51,510 nt of DNA from Metabacillus rhizolycopersici (GTDB taxonomy: Bacteria; Bacillota; Bacilli; Bacillales; Bacillaceae), in contig NZ_JAIQUM010000040.1 in assembly GCF_020075705.1 (NCBI RefSeq), positions 1-51,510 of the forward strand. The letters run 5' to 3'. The notes below the pieces were generated by a model. The model saw nothing but the letters and a program-made list of their open reading frames with translations, was not told the DNA's origin and searched no databases. Every line of letters begins with the position of its first letter. The stretch's first letter is position 1. Shown here piece after piece: positions 25,490-34,182 of this stretch. Made by a program: the position numbers and the translations under genes.

Positions 25490-26479
25490 CTATTTTCCAA
25501 GGTATCCATTAATTTCCTTAATTGTTTCTTCTACATTTTCTTTAGTGATCACAGTTGCACCAGAATCAATTCTTTTCTCAACTTCTTCTCCTTGTTTTGC
25601 TTTGTAAGCAGTTTCTACAGCTTGATAACCAATTTCATAAGGTTTCTGTGCAATATTCGCTAGCATTTTACCGTTTTTTAGTGCATCGAGGCCATTTGGT
25701 GTACCATCAAATCCAATAACCGGAATATCTGTTTTCCCTTTATTTTCGAGAGCTTGAATCGCTCCTAACGCCATTTCATCTGAGGTTGCAAAAACAGCTT
25801 TAATATCAGAATTCGCTGTCAAAATATTTTCCATCGCGTTAACCGCCTGTACACGATCACTTTTCGCGTCTTGAACGATAAATTCAATATTTTCACCTTG
25901 CATCGCTCCCTTGAATCCATTTGTACGGTCATCGTGTGTCTTACTTCCTAATTGCCCGCGAATAATGGCTACTTTATCACCATCTTTAAGGTCAAGCTGT
26001 TCACTTACAAATTCTCCTCCAAGCTTTCCTGCATCAAAATTCTCAGTCCCAATGAAAGAAACTTTCTTTTCAAATTCTGCATCAGCATCTGCGAGAACAA
26101 TCGGAACACCTTGTTGATCTGCGCTATTTAAAGCAGGAATAATCGCATCAGCCTGGCTCGGTGCTACGATTATCGCGTCCGCACCAGAGACAACCAGATC
26201 TTCCACCATTTTAATTTGTTGTTCATATTGTGCTTCCTCAGGTGGTCCAAAAAATTGAACATCAACACCAAGTTCTTTAGCTGCATCTTCTGCACCAGCC
26301 ATCACGATTTTCCAATATTCACTATTTAGTGACATTAATACAACTCCAAATTCATAGCTATCTTCAGAACCATTAGCTTCTGTTGCACTATTTCCCTTAT
26401 CGCTGTTAGAACAAGCAGATAATACAGCTAGAACAAACACAGTTAAGATTAATAGAATCTTTTTATAATAGTTCAACAT
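25490..26479 (-). CDS. Sugar/inositol ABC transporter substrate-binding lipoprotein (SBP-3)
   Basis: A 329-residue Peripla_BP_4 lipoprotein, lipobox LSAC with Cys23. More distant from SBP-1 and SBP-2 but with the same fold landmarks: YEFGVVLMSLNSEYWKIV, FIGTENFDAGKLGG, FATSDEMALGAIQAL, IGFDGTPNGLDAL. It directly follows the permease gene and is the likely original binding protein of this transporter. Start ATG preceded by AGAGGGGGAAG. Confidence 0.86.
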   Translation of the reverse strand: MLNYYKKILLILTVFVLAVLSACSNSDKGNSATEANGSEDSYEFGVVLMSLNSEYWKIVMAGAEDAAKELGVDVQFFGPPEEAQYEQQIKMVEDLVVSGADAIIVAPSQADAIIPALNSADQQGVPIVLADADAEFEKKVSFIGTENFDAGKLGGEFVSEQLDLKDGDKVAIIRGQLGSKTHDDRTNGFKGAMQGENIEFIVQDAKSDRVQAVNAMENILTANSDIKAVFATSDEMALGAIQALENKGKTDIPVIGFDGTPNGLDALKNGKMLANIAQKPYEIGYQAVETAYKAKQGEEVEKRIDSGATVITKENVEETIKEINGYLGK

Positions 26480-26558
26480 GTTTCTTCCCCCTCTAAAAGG
26501 AAATGAAATTCCAAATTACTTTTCAATCATTACAGATCCTTCTGTCTCTTCACTTCAA

Positions 26559-27566
26559 TTATTTTTTAGATGATCTACGACGAAGCACATCGACATATAC
26601 TGCTGCTATGATGACTAATCCAATAATAATTGTTTGCAAATCAGAAGAGGTTCCTAGTAAATTTAGACCATTACGTAGAACGGCAATAATCAAAGCCCCA
26701 ATTAAAGTTCCCCATACCGTACCAACACCACCAAAGAAGCTTGCTCCGCCAATAATTACTGCTGCGATTGCATCTAATTCGTACGATAAACCAGCTATAG
26801 GAGATGCAGAATTTGTTCGTCCGATTAATACAAGTCCAGCTAATCCAGCCATTAAACCGCTTAATGTATAAACTAGAATTAAAACCCGGTCGACAGGAAT
26901 ACCAGCAAGTCGGGCTGCTTCCTTATTACCGCCTATTGCATAAATATATTTACCAGTTGAAGTACGGGTTAAAAAGATATGGAAAGCTACATAAATCAAA
27001 ATCACCAACAAAAAGCTAACAGGAATAATACCAACGTTTTCTTGACCAACAAAGTTCATAGCGTATGAAAAACCAAAAATAGGTGAAGCACCTGTAATAA
27101 TTAAAGCTAGTCCACGGAACATATTCATCGTTCCCAATGTAGAAATAAACGGGTGAGGTAAACGTAATTTAGTTAACAAGATTCCGTTTAGCCATCCTGC
27201 CAATGCCCCGATCACAAGACAAACTAGAATTCCTAACACTGGACTCATTCCCCACGTTACTGTTACCATACCAGCACTAATGATTGCAAAGGCCAAAATT
27301 GATCCAACTGACAAGTCAATACCAGCTGTTAAAATAGGTAATAACATTCCTAAGGACAACAATGCATTAATAGAAGATTGACGTGCTATATTCATTAAAT
27401 TGTCAGCTTTCAAAAAACTAGGTGTAAGAATCGAAAGAATGACACATAATCCAACTAACCCAAACAATGCACCAAATTTGTTAACAATTATTTTCCAATT
27501 CCATCCTTTTCTTACTACAGTGTTTGTGTTTGTTTTTGTTTCTAATTGAATTGAACGTTCTTGCAT
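26559..27566 (-). CDS. Sugar/inositol ABC transporter permease (RbsC-like)
   Basis: A 335-residue BPD_transp_2 permease with about eight to ten membrane segments. The family motif LPILTAGIDLSVGS is near residue 80, LGTMNMFRGLALI near 150 and the late AVIIGGASFFGGVGTVWGT near 270. It forms the channel with the ATPase encoded six bases upstream. A soluble N-terminal stretch of about 25 residues rich in Thr/Asn is dispensable-looking. No second permease is encoded nearby, so it should act as a homodimer, as in ribose transporters. Confidence 0.9.
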   Translation of the reverse strand: MQERSIQLETKTNTNTVVRKGWNWKIIVNKFGALFGLVGLCVILSILTPSFLKADNLMNIARQSSINALLSLGMLLPILTAGIDLSVGSILAFAIISAGMVTVTWGMSPVLGILVCLVIGALAGWLNGILLTKLRLPHPFISTLGTMNMFRGLALIITGASPIFGFSYAMNFVGQENVGIIPVSFLLVILIYVAFHIFLTRTSTGKYIYAIGGNKEAARLAGIPVDRVLILVYTLSGLMAGLAGLVLIGRTNSASPIAGLSYELDAIAAVIIGGASFFGGVGTVWGTLIGALIIAVLRNGLNLLGTSSDLQTIIIGLVIIAAVYVDVLRRRSSKK

Positions 27567-27572
27567 AGTTCA

Positions 27573-29060
27573 TCATCCTCCCGTCGCAGCTTTCATAATA
27601 ACTTCTTGATTGGCTTCTTTCCGTTTTAAATCACCTGTTATTTTTCCCTCGTGCATAACCAGAATACGATCACACATGCCTAGAATTTCTGGAAGCTCAG
27701 AGGAAACGATAATGACACAAGCCCCTGCTTCAACCAGTTCATTGATAAGGTTATATACTTCAACCTTTGCACCAACATCAATACCACGGGTCGGCTCATC
27801 AAATATAAAAACCTTTGCTTGAGTGAATAACCATTTTGCAATGACTACCTTTTGTTGATTACCACCACTTAAATTTCGAGCTAAAAGATGAATATTATTG
27901 GGCCTGATTTTTAGATCATCTACATATTTATTTGCTACTTCTTTTTGTTTTTTATAACTGATAAGCCCATTTCCCTTGACCCTTTTCAATTTAGCAATTG
28001 TTTTATTGAAGATAAGAGTCTGATCTAGGAAAAGCCCTTCTCCTTTTCGATCTTCTGTAATGAATGCAATTCCAGCGTTAATAGCATCTTGAGGCTTCCG
28101 AATAACTTTCCGTTCACCAAAGATATAAACTTCTCCTGAATCAATCGAATCAGCGCCAAATATTCCTCTCATTAATTCAGATCTTCCTGCTCCAACTAAT
28201 CCAGATATACCAAGAATTTCTCCTTGATAAGCAGTAAAGTTTATCTCGTTTGGTGAGTCTTTTAGTTTAAGATTCTTTACCTTTAATCCTTCTTCCCCTC
28301 GCTTAAATACTTTTTTCGGATACTTTTGATCAAGGGAACGCCCTACCATTAATTCAATCATTTGATCTACAGAAGTATCCTTTACTGGTACGGTAGTAAT
28401 TTTAGTACCATCCCTTAAAACTGTGATTCGATCACCAATACGTTTAATTTCTTCTAATCTATGAGAAATATAGACAAACGTCATTCCTTGTTCTCGTAAC
28501 TTTTCAACAGTAGATAACAATTGTTCAACTTCCTGACCACTTAAACTAGCAGTTGGTTCATCCATAATGATTAATTTGGCATTTAACGAAAGTGCCTTTG
28601 CAATTTCGACTAATTGCTGCTGTCCTACACCCAAATTCCCTACTAGTTCATCAGGATTTACTTTTTGACCTAGTCTTTGCATTAATTTTTTCGCTTCTTC
28701 CTTCATATGCGCACGGTCCAGAAGAGAAAAACGATTGCCCCTTTTTTGTTCATGACCCAAAAAGATATTATCCGCGATCGACAGTTGAGGAATTAGGTTT
28801 AGTTCTTGATAAATCGTTGCGATGCCAATGTCGATAGCATCTTTAGGTTGGATGATATCTACTTTTTGTCCTTCCCACTTAATCTCGCCTGTATCTTTAG
28901 AATAGGCTCCGGTTAAAATTTTAATAATTGTAGATTTTCCTGCACCATTTTCCCCTAGTAGCACGTGGACTTCGCCTTTTTGAATTTCTAAACTGATATT
29001 ATGCAAGACTTTTACACTAGAAAAGGATTTACTAACATCTTTCATTTCCAGCAATACCAT
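27573..29060 (-). CDS. Sugar/inositol ABC transporter ATPase with two nucleotide-binding domains (RbsA-like)
   Basis: A 495-residue tandem ATPase. The first domain has Walker A GENGAGKS near residues 36-43, signature LGVGQQQ near 145 and Walker B LIIMDEPTASL near 163; the second has the degenerate GLVGAGRSE loop near 285, signature LSGGNQQK near 400 and VFIFDEPTRGID. This duplicated layout is typical of ribose/xylose/inositol importers. First gene of the operon ATPase-permease-SBP-3-SBP-2. A possible CcpA site lies about 100 bases upstream. A fragment of a second copy survives at 21745. Confidence 0.92.
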   Translation of the reverse strand: MVLLEMKDVSKSFSSVKVLHNISLEIQKGEVHVLLGENGAGKSTIIKILTGAYSKDTGEIKWEGQKVDIIQPKDAIDIGIATIYQELNLIPQLSIADNIFLGHEQKRGNRFSLLDRAHMKEEAKKLMQRLGQKVNPDELVGNLGVGQQQLVEIAKALSLNAKLIIMDEPTASLSGQEVEQLLSTVEKLREQGMTFVYISHRLEEIKRIGDRITVLRDGTKITTVPVKDTSVDQMIELMVGRSLDQKYPKKVFKRGEEGLKVKNLKLKDSPNEINFTAYQGEILGISGLVGAGRSELMRGIFGADSIDSGEVYIFGERKVIRKPQDAINAGIAFITEDRKGEGLFLDQTLIFNKTIAKLKRVKGNGLISYKKQKEVANKYVDDLKIRPNNIHLLARNLSGGNQQKVVIAKWLFTQAKVFIFDEPTRGIDVGAKVEVYNLINELVEAGACVIIVSSELPEILGMCDRILVMHEGKITGDLKRKEANQEVIMKAATGG

Positions 29061-29161
29061 AGGATTCCACCCCTCATGATTGTTTTTAAATTTAAGCTTT
29101 TCATTTTTGTAAATATGTACCTAATGCATCACCACCTTCGAAAAATGATTCACACTTACGA

Positions 29162-29175
29162 TTAAAACGCTTACA
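29162..29175 (-). promoter_or_regulatory. Possible CcpA cre site upstream of the ABC operon
   Basis: On the minus strand TGTAAGCGTTTTAA fits the cre consensus TGWAARCGYTWNCW at 13 of 14 positions. About 100 bases before the ATPase start. It shares the GTAAGCG half with the island operators but is less palindromic, so glucose repression is the likelier role. Confidence 0.5.
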
Positions 29176-29355
29176 TTATAAGGTCTATTAAATGCTAGAA
29201 TAAACTGTTGCCAAACCTTGAAAAGCTTCAACTAAAACATCAAAATGTTTTGAAGTCATCCATTTATTAGAAGCTCGAATGAACCTCAAAAATTTCTTAG
29301 AAGAGCACTTACTTTAATCTAAATTGTAATCGTGATGTCTAACTATAAAAAGGTA

Positions 29356-29545
29356 GTTTATGAATATACTAGATGTGCGGTCTGGAGGTGGTTATTTGTA
29401 GATAACTTGATGTGAGTTATAATATTTCAATTTATATTTTATTACTAGATCATATGAATACTTTTCAATAGGCGTCCACACATCAGAGGACTTAAAAATG
29501 TAATTGAGAGAAAAGCCGTGAGCCTTCAAGAGTCATTCTGCAAAG
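29356..29545. repeat. Diverged intergenic repeat, copy 2
   Basis: Partner of 21902-22090 (blocks described there). It occupies most of the 544-base gap between the ATPase start and the iolI stop; no gene is seen in that gap. Confidence 0.65.
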
Positions 29546-29604
29546 GGAAACATAGAAGTAGTCAATTCTTTAATAATTCCGACTACTCCATGATTAGAAA
29601 TCCT

Positions 29605-30447
29605 TTAAGCCTGTGTTGCGACAGTAAAGTGTTTTCCTACAACTTCAGCTGTTTTCTCCCTTGAAACTTTAATAAATTTTTCTGGGTCCCATGTGTAATA
29701 TTCTTCTCTAAATAACTCAACAGATACTGCACCATGATAACCAATTTCCTTTAGTGTAGAGAGAATTAGATCTAGATTAATTGCACCATCTCCAGGAAAT
29801 AAACGATGTATATTCTCTTTTAAATATCCACGTGGAAAATCATCGGCATCATCAATGTGTATGACAAAAATTTTGTTTGGATCAAAATTTCTTAGGTCTT
29901 CAATATTTGAACCTAGTGAATGGAAGTGGAAAATATCTAACACCATTCCAACACTCTCTCGATTTACCTCATTAATAATATCTTCACATTGGTCGAATGT
30001 ATTAACACTACAGTCAGGATGACCGACAAATTCAAAAGCCAACCGCATATTTGCTTGTTCTGCATAATCTGCTAAATCATTTAACACACGAACTGACTCT
30101 TTCTTTATTTCCTCCATCGTATAATCACCAATATTAAACGAAGGAACGACCACAATGGTATCACAACCGATTTTATTGCCAACTTCACAAAGAAAGGCTA
30201 AATCTGCTTTTATTTGACTATAATCCTTTTCATTACAAAATGTCACAAATTCAAGTGAATTCAGCGCAAGAGGTTTTATGTGGTGACGTTGAAAGTATGT
30301 TGCAAGTTCATCGATAGAATGATTTTGCAAATAGTCTTTTATAAAGCTTAAACGTAATTCAATTGCATCATAACCGTGCTTTTCACAAAGCTGTAAATCA
30401 TTTTCTAGACTAGATTGCCTAAGCGTCTGATTGAATGATAATTTCAT
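29605..30447 (-). CDS. iolI: 2-keto-myo-inositol isomerase IolI
   Basis: A 280-residue TIM-barrel metalloenzyme interconverting 2-keto-myo-inositol and 1-keto-D-chiro-inositol, which lets the cell use D-chiro-inositol. It agrees along its length with B. subtilis IolI as I remember it: LQLCEKHGYDAIELR, HHIKPLALNSL, FEFVGHPDCSVNTF. The four expected metal ligands are Glu139, Asp171 (VLDIFHFH), His197 (VIHIDD) and Glu244 (VSVELFR). Start ATG with AAGGAG upstream; 78 bases downstream of the iolT-like gene. Confidence 0.92.
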   Translation of the reverse strand: MKLSFNQTLRQSSLENDLQLCEKHGYDAIELRLSFIKDYLQNHSIDELATYFQRHHIKPLALNSLEFVTFCNEKDYSQIKADLAFLCEVGNKIGCDTIVVVPSFNIGDYTMEEIKKESVRVLNDLADYAEQANMRLAFEFVGHPDCSVNTFDQCEDIINEVNRESVGMVLDIFHFHSLGSNIEDLRNFDPNKIFVIHIDDADDFPRGYLKENIHRLFPGDGAINLDLILSTLKEIGYHGAVSVELFREEYYTWDPEKFIKVSREKTAEVVGKHFTVATQA

Positions 30448-30525
30448 ATGTTTATTTCTCCTTTTAAATTTTTTTAGAAGTAAGTACTTGTCATTAAACA
30501 GTAGAATACATTTCCTTTAGCTTCT

Positions 30526-31941
30526 TTATACAACTTCATTTTTACTTGATACCTTGTCACTGCGATCATTATACTTCCGAAAGTTCCGTTCAAGCTGCTC
30601 AAGTGTAAACCCTTTTGTTTCTGGCAAGAATTTCTTCACGAATGTCAGTGCGACAAGTCCCAGTACTACAAAGATGAAAAATGTTGTGGACAATCCAATT
30701 TTATCCAGTAAAATTGGGAATGTCAGACCAACAAAGAAATTTACTATCCAGGAGCCACACACACTAATACCCATACCGAGACCTCTCAACCGTAATGGGA
30801 ATATTTCTGAAAGCATTAGCCATGTTACAGGTGAAATAGCTCCCTGCTGAAAGGCAAGAAACGTGACTGTCAAGGTAAGCACAATATACGGAAGTGCCGG
30901 AGAACCTTCAAAAATCAGTGGTAATATTCCGATGAGCAGAAGTGCTGTCGTTGTACCGATTAGTCCAGTCAACAGCATTGGTCGACGCCCAACCCTACCA
31001 AGAAGCCAGATTCCGACAAAAGTTGCTAAAACTGATATTACACCATTGGCAATGTTTCCGATAAGTGCTGCCTTTGTTTGAAATCCAGCATCTTTAAGAA
31101 TTTGAGTACCATAATACATGATAGAGTTTACACCTGTAATTTGTTGCACTACACCAATTCCGATCCCTAGAAATAAAATGCGGCGCACCCACGGGACAGC
31201 TATCATATCAATAAAATTTGCCTTTTTTGTCTCTGTCTCTTCCGTAAAAGCTGTCTGGATCTCCCTCAGTTCTGATTTGGCGCGATCCTCTCTACGGATT
31301 TTTTGGAGAACAACGAGAGCATCCTCATTTTTCTTTTTTGATACAAGCCAACGTGGACTCTCTGGCATTTTAAGCATACCAAGAAATAATAAAATTGCTG
31401 GAAGTGCTGCGATGACTAACATGTAACGCCAAACATTCGGGTTGTCATCCATTGTGCTACCAAGGATGGCATTAAAAACGAAGGCTAATAGCTGCCCACT
31501 AACGATCATCAGTTCATTCTGGGTAACCATTCGTCCCCGGCTCTCCACAGGTGACATTTCCGCTAAATATGCCGGAACAGTTACTGACGCTCCTCCTACA
31601 GCAACGCCTAATAAAAAACGACAGATAACCATAACAGTTACATTCGGAGCAAGAGTACATCCCAATGTGGTAATCAAAAACAGTAGTGCAAGATAAAGAA
31701 TATTTTTACGACGACCGATATAATCTGATAGTTTGCCGCCGAATACTGAACCAAAAGCAGCTCCCAAAAGAAGTGAACTCGCAACGAGACCTTCAGTAAA
31801 TGAGTTGAGATTGAATGATTCAGACATAAAAGGTAAAGCACCGTTAATAACACCAGTATCATATCCAAATAGGAGCCCACCAAGTGTTGACACTAAGATA
31901 ATAGTCCGTAAAAACGAATTTGGGTTTGCCTGATTATTAAT
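30526..31941 (-). CDS. iolT: MFS inositol/sugar:proton symporter, IolT-like, with a non-standard start
   Basis: A 12-segment sugar porter. Landmarks: STLGGLLFGYDTGVINGALP in helix 1, DYIGRR, PESPRWLVSK, QQITGVNSIMYYG in helix 7, GRVGRRP and LPETKGFTLEQLE. IolT proteins import myo-inositol. The standard-codon start, GTG at 31893, lies inside helix 1 and has no ribosome binding site. In-frame upstream codons encode INNQANPNSFLRTIIL, the expected N-terminus, and GGGG lies eight bases before an ATT at 31941. I extend the gene to that ATT; either it uses a rare ATT start or the original ATG was mutated. Confidence 0.82.
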   Translation of the reverse strand: MNNQANPNSFLRTIILVSTLGGLLFGYDTGVINGALPFMSESFNLNSFTEGLVASSLLLGAAFGSVFGGKLSDYIGRRKNILYLALLFLITTLGCTLAPNVTVMVICRFLLGVAVGGASVTVPAYLAEMSPVESRGRMVTQNELMIVSGQLLAFVFNAILGSTMDDNPNVWRYMLVIAALPAILLFLGMLKMPESPRWLVSKKKNEDALVVLQKIRREDRAKSELREIQTAFTEETETKKANFIDMIAVPWVRRILFLGIGIGVVQQITGVNSIMYYGTQILKDAGFQTKAALIGNIANGVISVLATFVGIWLLGRVGRRPMLLTGLIGTTTALLLIGILPLIFEGSPALPYIVLTLTVTFLAFQQGAISPVTWLMLSEIFPLRLRGLGMGISVCGSWIVNFFVGLTFPILLDKIGLSTTFFIFVVLGLVALTFVKKFLPETKGFTLEQLERNFRKYNDRSDKVSSKNEVV

Positions 31942-32184
31942 ACCAATTTCCCCTTTCTTTATAAGAATTGATTATTAAAATTTGATATATCTATAGGCTA
32001 TTATGACTTAGCAAATGACATATTCTTAGAGACATTTTTTGCAAATTTAATTGAATATTCAGAATTAAATAAAGGTAAAAAAGTTCTTTACTATAACTAT
32101 AAAACTTCTATTTATTGCAAAGTAAAGTCTAGTTTAGTAAAGAACTTTTTCTCAAAACTGAGTAATAACGATTTATTATTCGTT
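31942..32184. other. Intergenic region between iolT-like and iolX-like genes
   Basis: AT-rich, holding the large terminator hairpin at 32077-32150 and the presumed iolT promoter. No ORF. Confidence 0.5.
32077..32150 (-). terminator. Terminator after the iolX-iolD-iolB-iolX unit
   Basis: AAAAAGTTCTTTACTA and TAGTAAAGAACTTTTT form a 16-bp stem around a 42-base loop that itself contains a TTGCAAAGTAAAG/CTTTACT partial hairpin. T runs on both sides make it bidirectional. Confidence 0.75.
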
Positions 32185-33213
32185 TTATCGTGTTAGCAAT
32201 TTATTATTTAACTCGACTGTCTCACCTGTTATAAAAGACTTTGTAGCAGCCGAAGCAATTTCTAACGCTGCCTTTCCATCGATTTCTGTACAAATAGGTT
32301 TTGTCCCTTTACGTAAGCTATCGATAAAGTGAACCATTTCCAGCAAATAAGCATCTTTAAATCGTGTTGGAAAATCAGAGATTAAATCATGTGTACTGCC
32401 TTTAGATGTTAATACTTTTACATCATGGTATCTCATTGAACCAATTTGAATCGATCCTTCTGTCCCAACTACTTCACCTCTGATGTCATATGCATAAGGA
32501 GCAATTCGCATCGTTTCAATATCTCCTGCAGCACCTGAATCAAAAGTGAAATATGTCATCGCTTGATCAACATCATTATATTTTTCCATAAACTTATTTG
32601 AATTCATTAAAATATTACCTGTTGATGTAACAGAGGCTATTTCTTGCCCCATTAAATAACGGGCAATATCATAGTCATGTATAGCTATATCTAAAAAGAT
32701 TCCGCCACTATGCTTGATGAACTCTTCTGGTGGGACGTTTCCATCTCGGCTTACACCTTTAAAATAAATCGGTGTGCCAATATCACCAGCTGCAATTCTC
32801 TTTTTCGCTTCTGCATATGCTGGGTCAAATCGTCTCATAAATCCAACTTGCAATGAAACATTCGTTTCACCAATGACTTTGATCACATCATCCGCTTCAT
32901 CTAAAGTATGTGTTAACGGCTTCTCTACAAATATATGTTTACCATGCCTTGCAGCACGTGAAATCATATCTGCATGAGTACTTGTTGGTGTGACGATCAC
33001 AACAGCATCAATACTATCATCTTCGAATATATCATTAGGATTTTGAGACCAGCTTCCAACACCTAATTCTCTTGCTACTTGCTCCGCTCTTCCTTCAAGA
33101 GGATCTACTACACTAACTAATTGAGCCCCTTTGACTTTAGAGACAAGGTTTTCTGCGTGCCAATATCCTAATCTTCCTAATCCCAACACAGCTGTACGAA
33201 TTGTTTCTTTCAT
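32185..33213 (-). CDS. iolX: scyllo-Inositol 2-dehydrogenase-like, IolX type (Gfo/Idh/MocA)
   Basis: A 342-residue NAD-dependent dehydrogenase. The start LGLGRLGYWHAENLV, the catalytic-lysine motif VEKPLTHTLDEAD, LQVGFMRRFDPAYAEAKKRI and HSGGIFLDIAIHDYDIARY match IolX of B. subtilis, which oxidises scyllo-inositol to 2-keto-myo-inositol. A close paralogue is at 36086. The ATG at 33213 has AAAGGA upstream at good spacing; another ATG three codons earlier is less likely. Its own operator at 33247 suggests an internal promoter in addition to read-through from iolB. Confidence 0.82.
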   Translation of the reverse strand: MKETIRTAVLGLGRLGYWHAENLVSKVKGAQLVSVVDPLEGRAEQVARELGVGSWSQNPNDIFEDDSIDAVVIVTPTSTHADMISRAARHGKHIFVEKPLTHTLDEADDVIKVIGETNVSLQVGFMRRFDPAYAEAKKRIAAGDIGTPIYFKGVSRDGNVPPEEFIKHSGGIFLDIAIHDYDIARYLMGQEIASVTSTGNILMNSNKFMEKYNDVDQAMTYFTFDSGAAGDIETMRIAPYAYDIRGEVVGTEGSIQIGSMRYHDVKVLTSKGSTHDLISDFPTRFKDAYLLEMVHFIDSLRKGTKPICTEIDGKAALEIASAATKSFITGETVELNNKLLTR

Positions 33214-33246
33214 ATTATTCATCCTTTCATTTCAGTAAAGTTTTAA

Positions 33247-33260
33247 GGTAAGCGCTTCAT
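33247..33260. promoter_or_regulatory. LacI-type operator upstream of the iolX-like gene
   Basis: GGTAAGCGCTTCAT with core AAGCGCTT at 33250-33257, 34 bases before the start codon, in the gap after iolB. Confidence 0.65.
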
Positions 33261-33325
33261 CTTGATTCAGAAGTAAATCATAACTATAGGCTCCTACAGC
33301 TATGATTTTACTCTTTGTGTAATCA

Positions 33326-34147
33326 TTACTTCATTAGCCATTCATGATCTTTATCATTTGTGAATTTCCACGTTCTCACAGGACCTGCCATAACATTCAT
33401 ATAATATAAATCATAGCCAGGAGGTGCTGAAACTGGGTGATATCCTTTTGGAACAAGTACAACTTGACTATCATTGACCACAATCGTTTCATTCAAAGAC
33501 TTATCATCCGTATAAACACGTTGTAAAGAAAAGCCACCTTCAACCGGATTCATTTTGTGATAATATGTTTCTTCTAAGTATCCTTCTTGTGGTAAATTTT
33601 CCTCATCATGTTTATGAGGCGGGTAGCTTGACCAGTTTCCTGCTGGTGTAAACACCTCGATAACAAATAAGCTATCTGCTGCATCTGTTTCAGATAAAAT
33701 CGTTTGAACTTCACGTTGCATACTACCTGATCCGCGTGTTGCGACATCTACATCTTCTGGAGCAATAAGTCTCGCCTCATATGTTCCTTTTCCTGGTGCT
33801 TTACAAACAGCAATTTCAAGTTCTGTTAATGCCTCAACTGTAAATTGATCATCATTTGGGATATATACAGAATAAGCCGGAGTTTTTTCAAATACACTCA
33901 TTCTTTTTCCTATATTGTCCCAAGATTTATGTTTTGTCTTAACGTTCGCCCGGCCAGATACTAATACGATAACCGTCTCCTGATCCAACGTTTCTTTTTC
34001 TACAGTTTGACCTGCTTTTAGCTTATGGACATCAAATCCAATATATTTCCAACCAGCCGATTCAGGTGTTATTGATAACACTTTACCATCCTTATCACCT
34101 TTTTGTTCTGGGGTTACAAGTAGATTACTAGCAAGTAGATTACTCAT
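33326..34147 (-). CDS. iolB: 5-deoxy-glucuronate isomerase IolB
   Basis: A 273-residue KduI/IolB-family cupin that converts 5-deoxy-D-glucuronate to 5-dehydro-2-deoxy-D-gluconate. Family features: paired cupin domains, the metal-binding SSYPPHKHDEEN with its His pair and Glu near residue 175, LEETYYHKMNP, and VVLVPKGYHPVSAPPGYDLY near the C-terminus. 35 bases after iolD on the same strand. It makes the substrate that, in my hypothesis, the transketolase uses. Start ATG with GAAAGGAG upstream. Confidence 0.93.
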   Translation of the reverse strand: MSNLLASNLLVTPEQKGDKDGKVLSITPESAGWKYIGFDVHKLKAGQTVEKETLDQETVIVLVSGRANVKTKHKSWDNIGKRMSVFEKTPAYSVYIPNDDQFTVEALTELEIAVCKAPGKGTYEARLIAPEDVDVATRGSGSMQREVQTILSETDAADSLFVIEVFTPAGNWSSYPPHKHDEENLPQEGYLEETYYHKMNPVEGGFSLQRVYTDDKSLNETIVVNDSQVVLVPKGYHPVSAPPGYDLYYMNVMAGPVRTWKFTNDKDHEWLMK

Positions 34148-34182
34148 GTCCTATTCTCCTTTCAGACTTATCAATTTATTTT

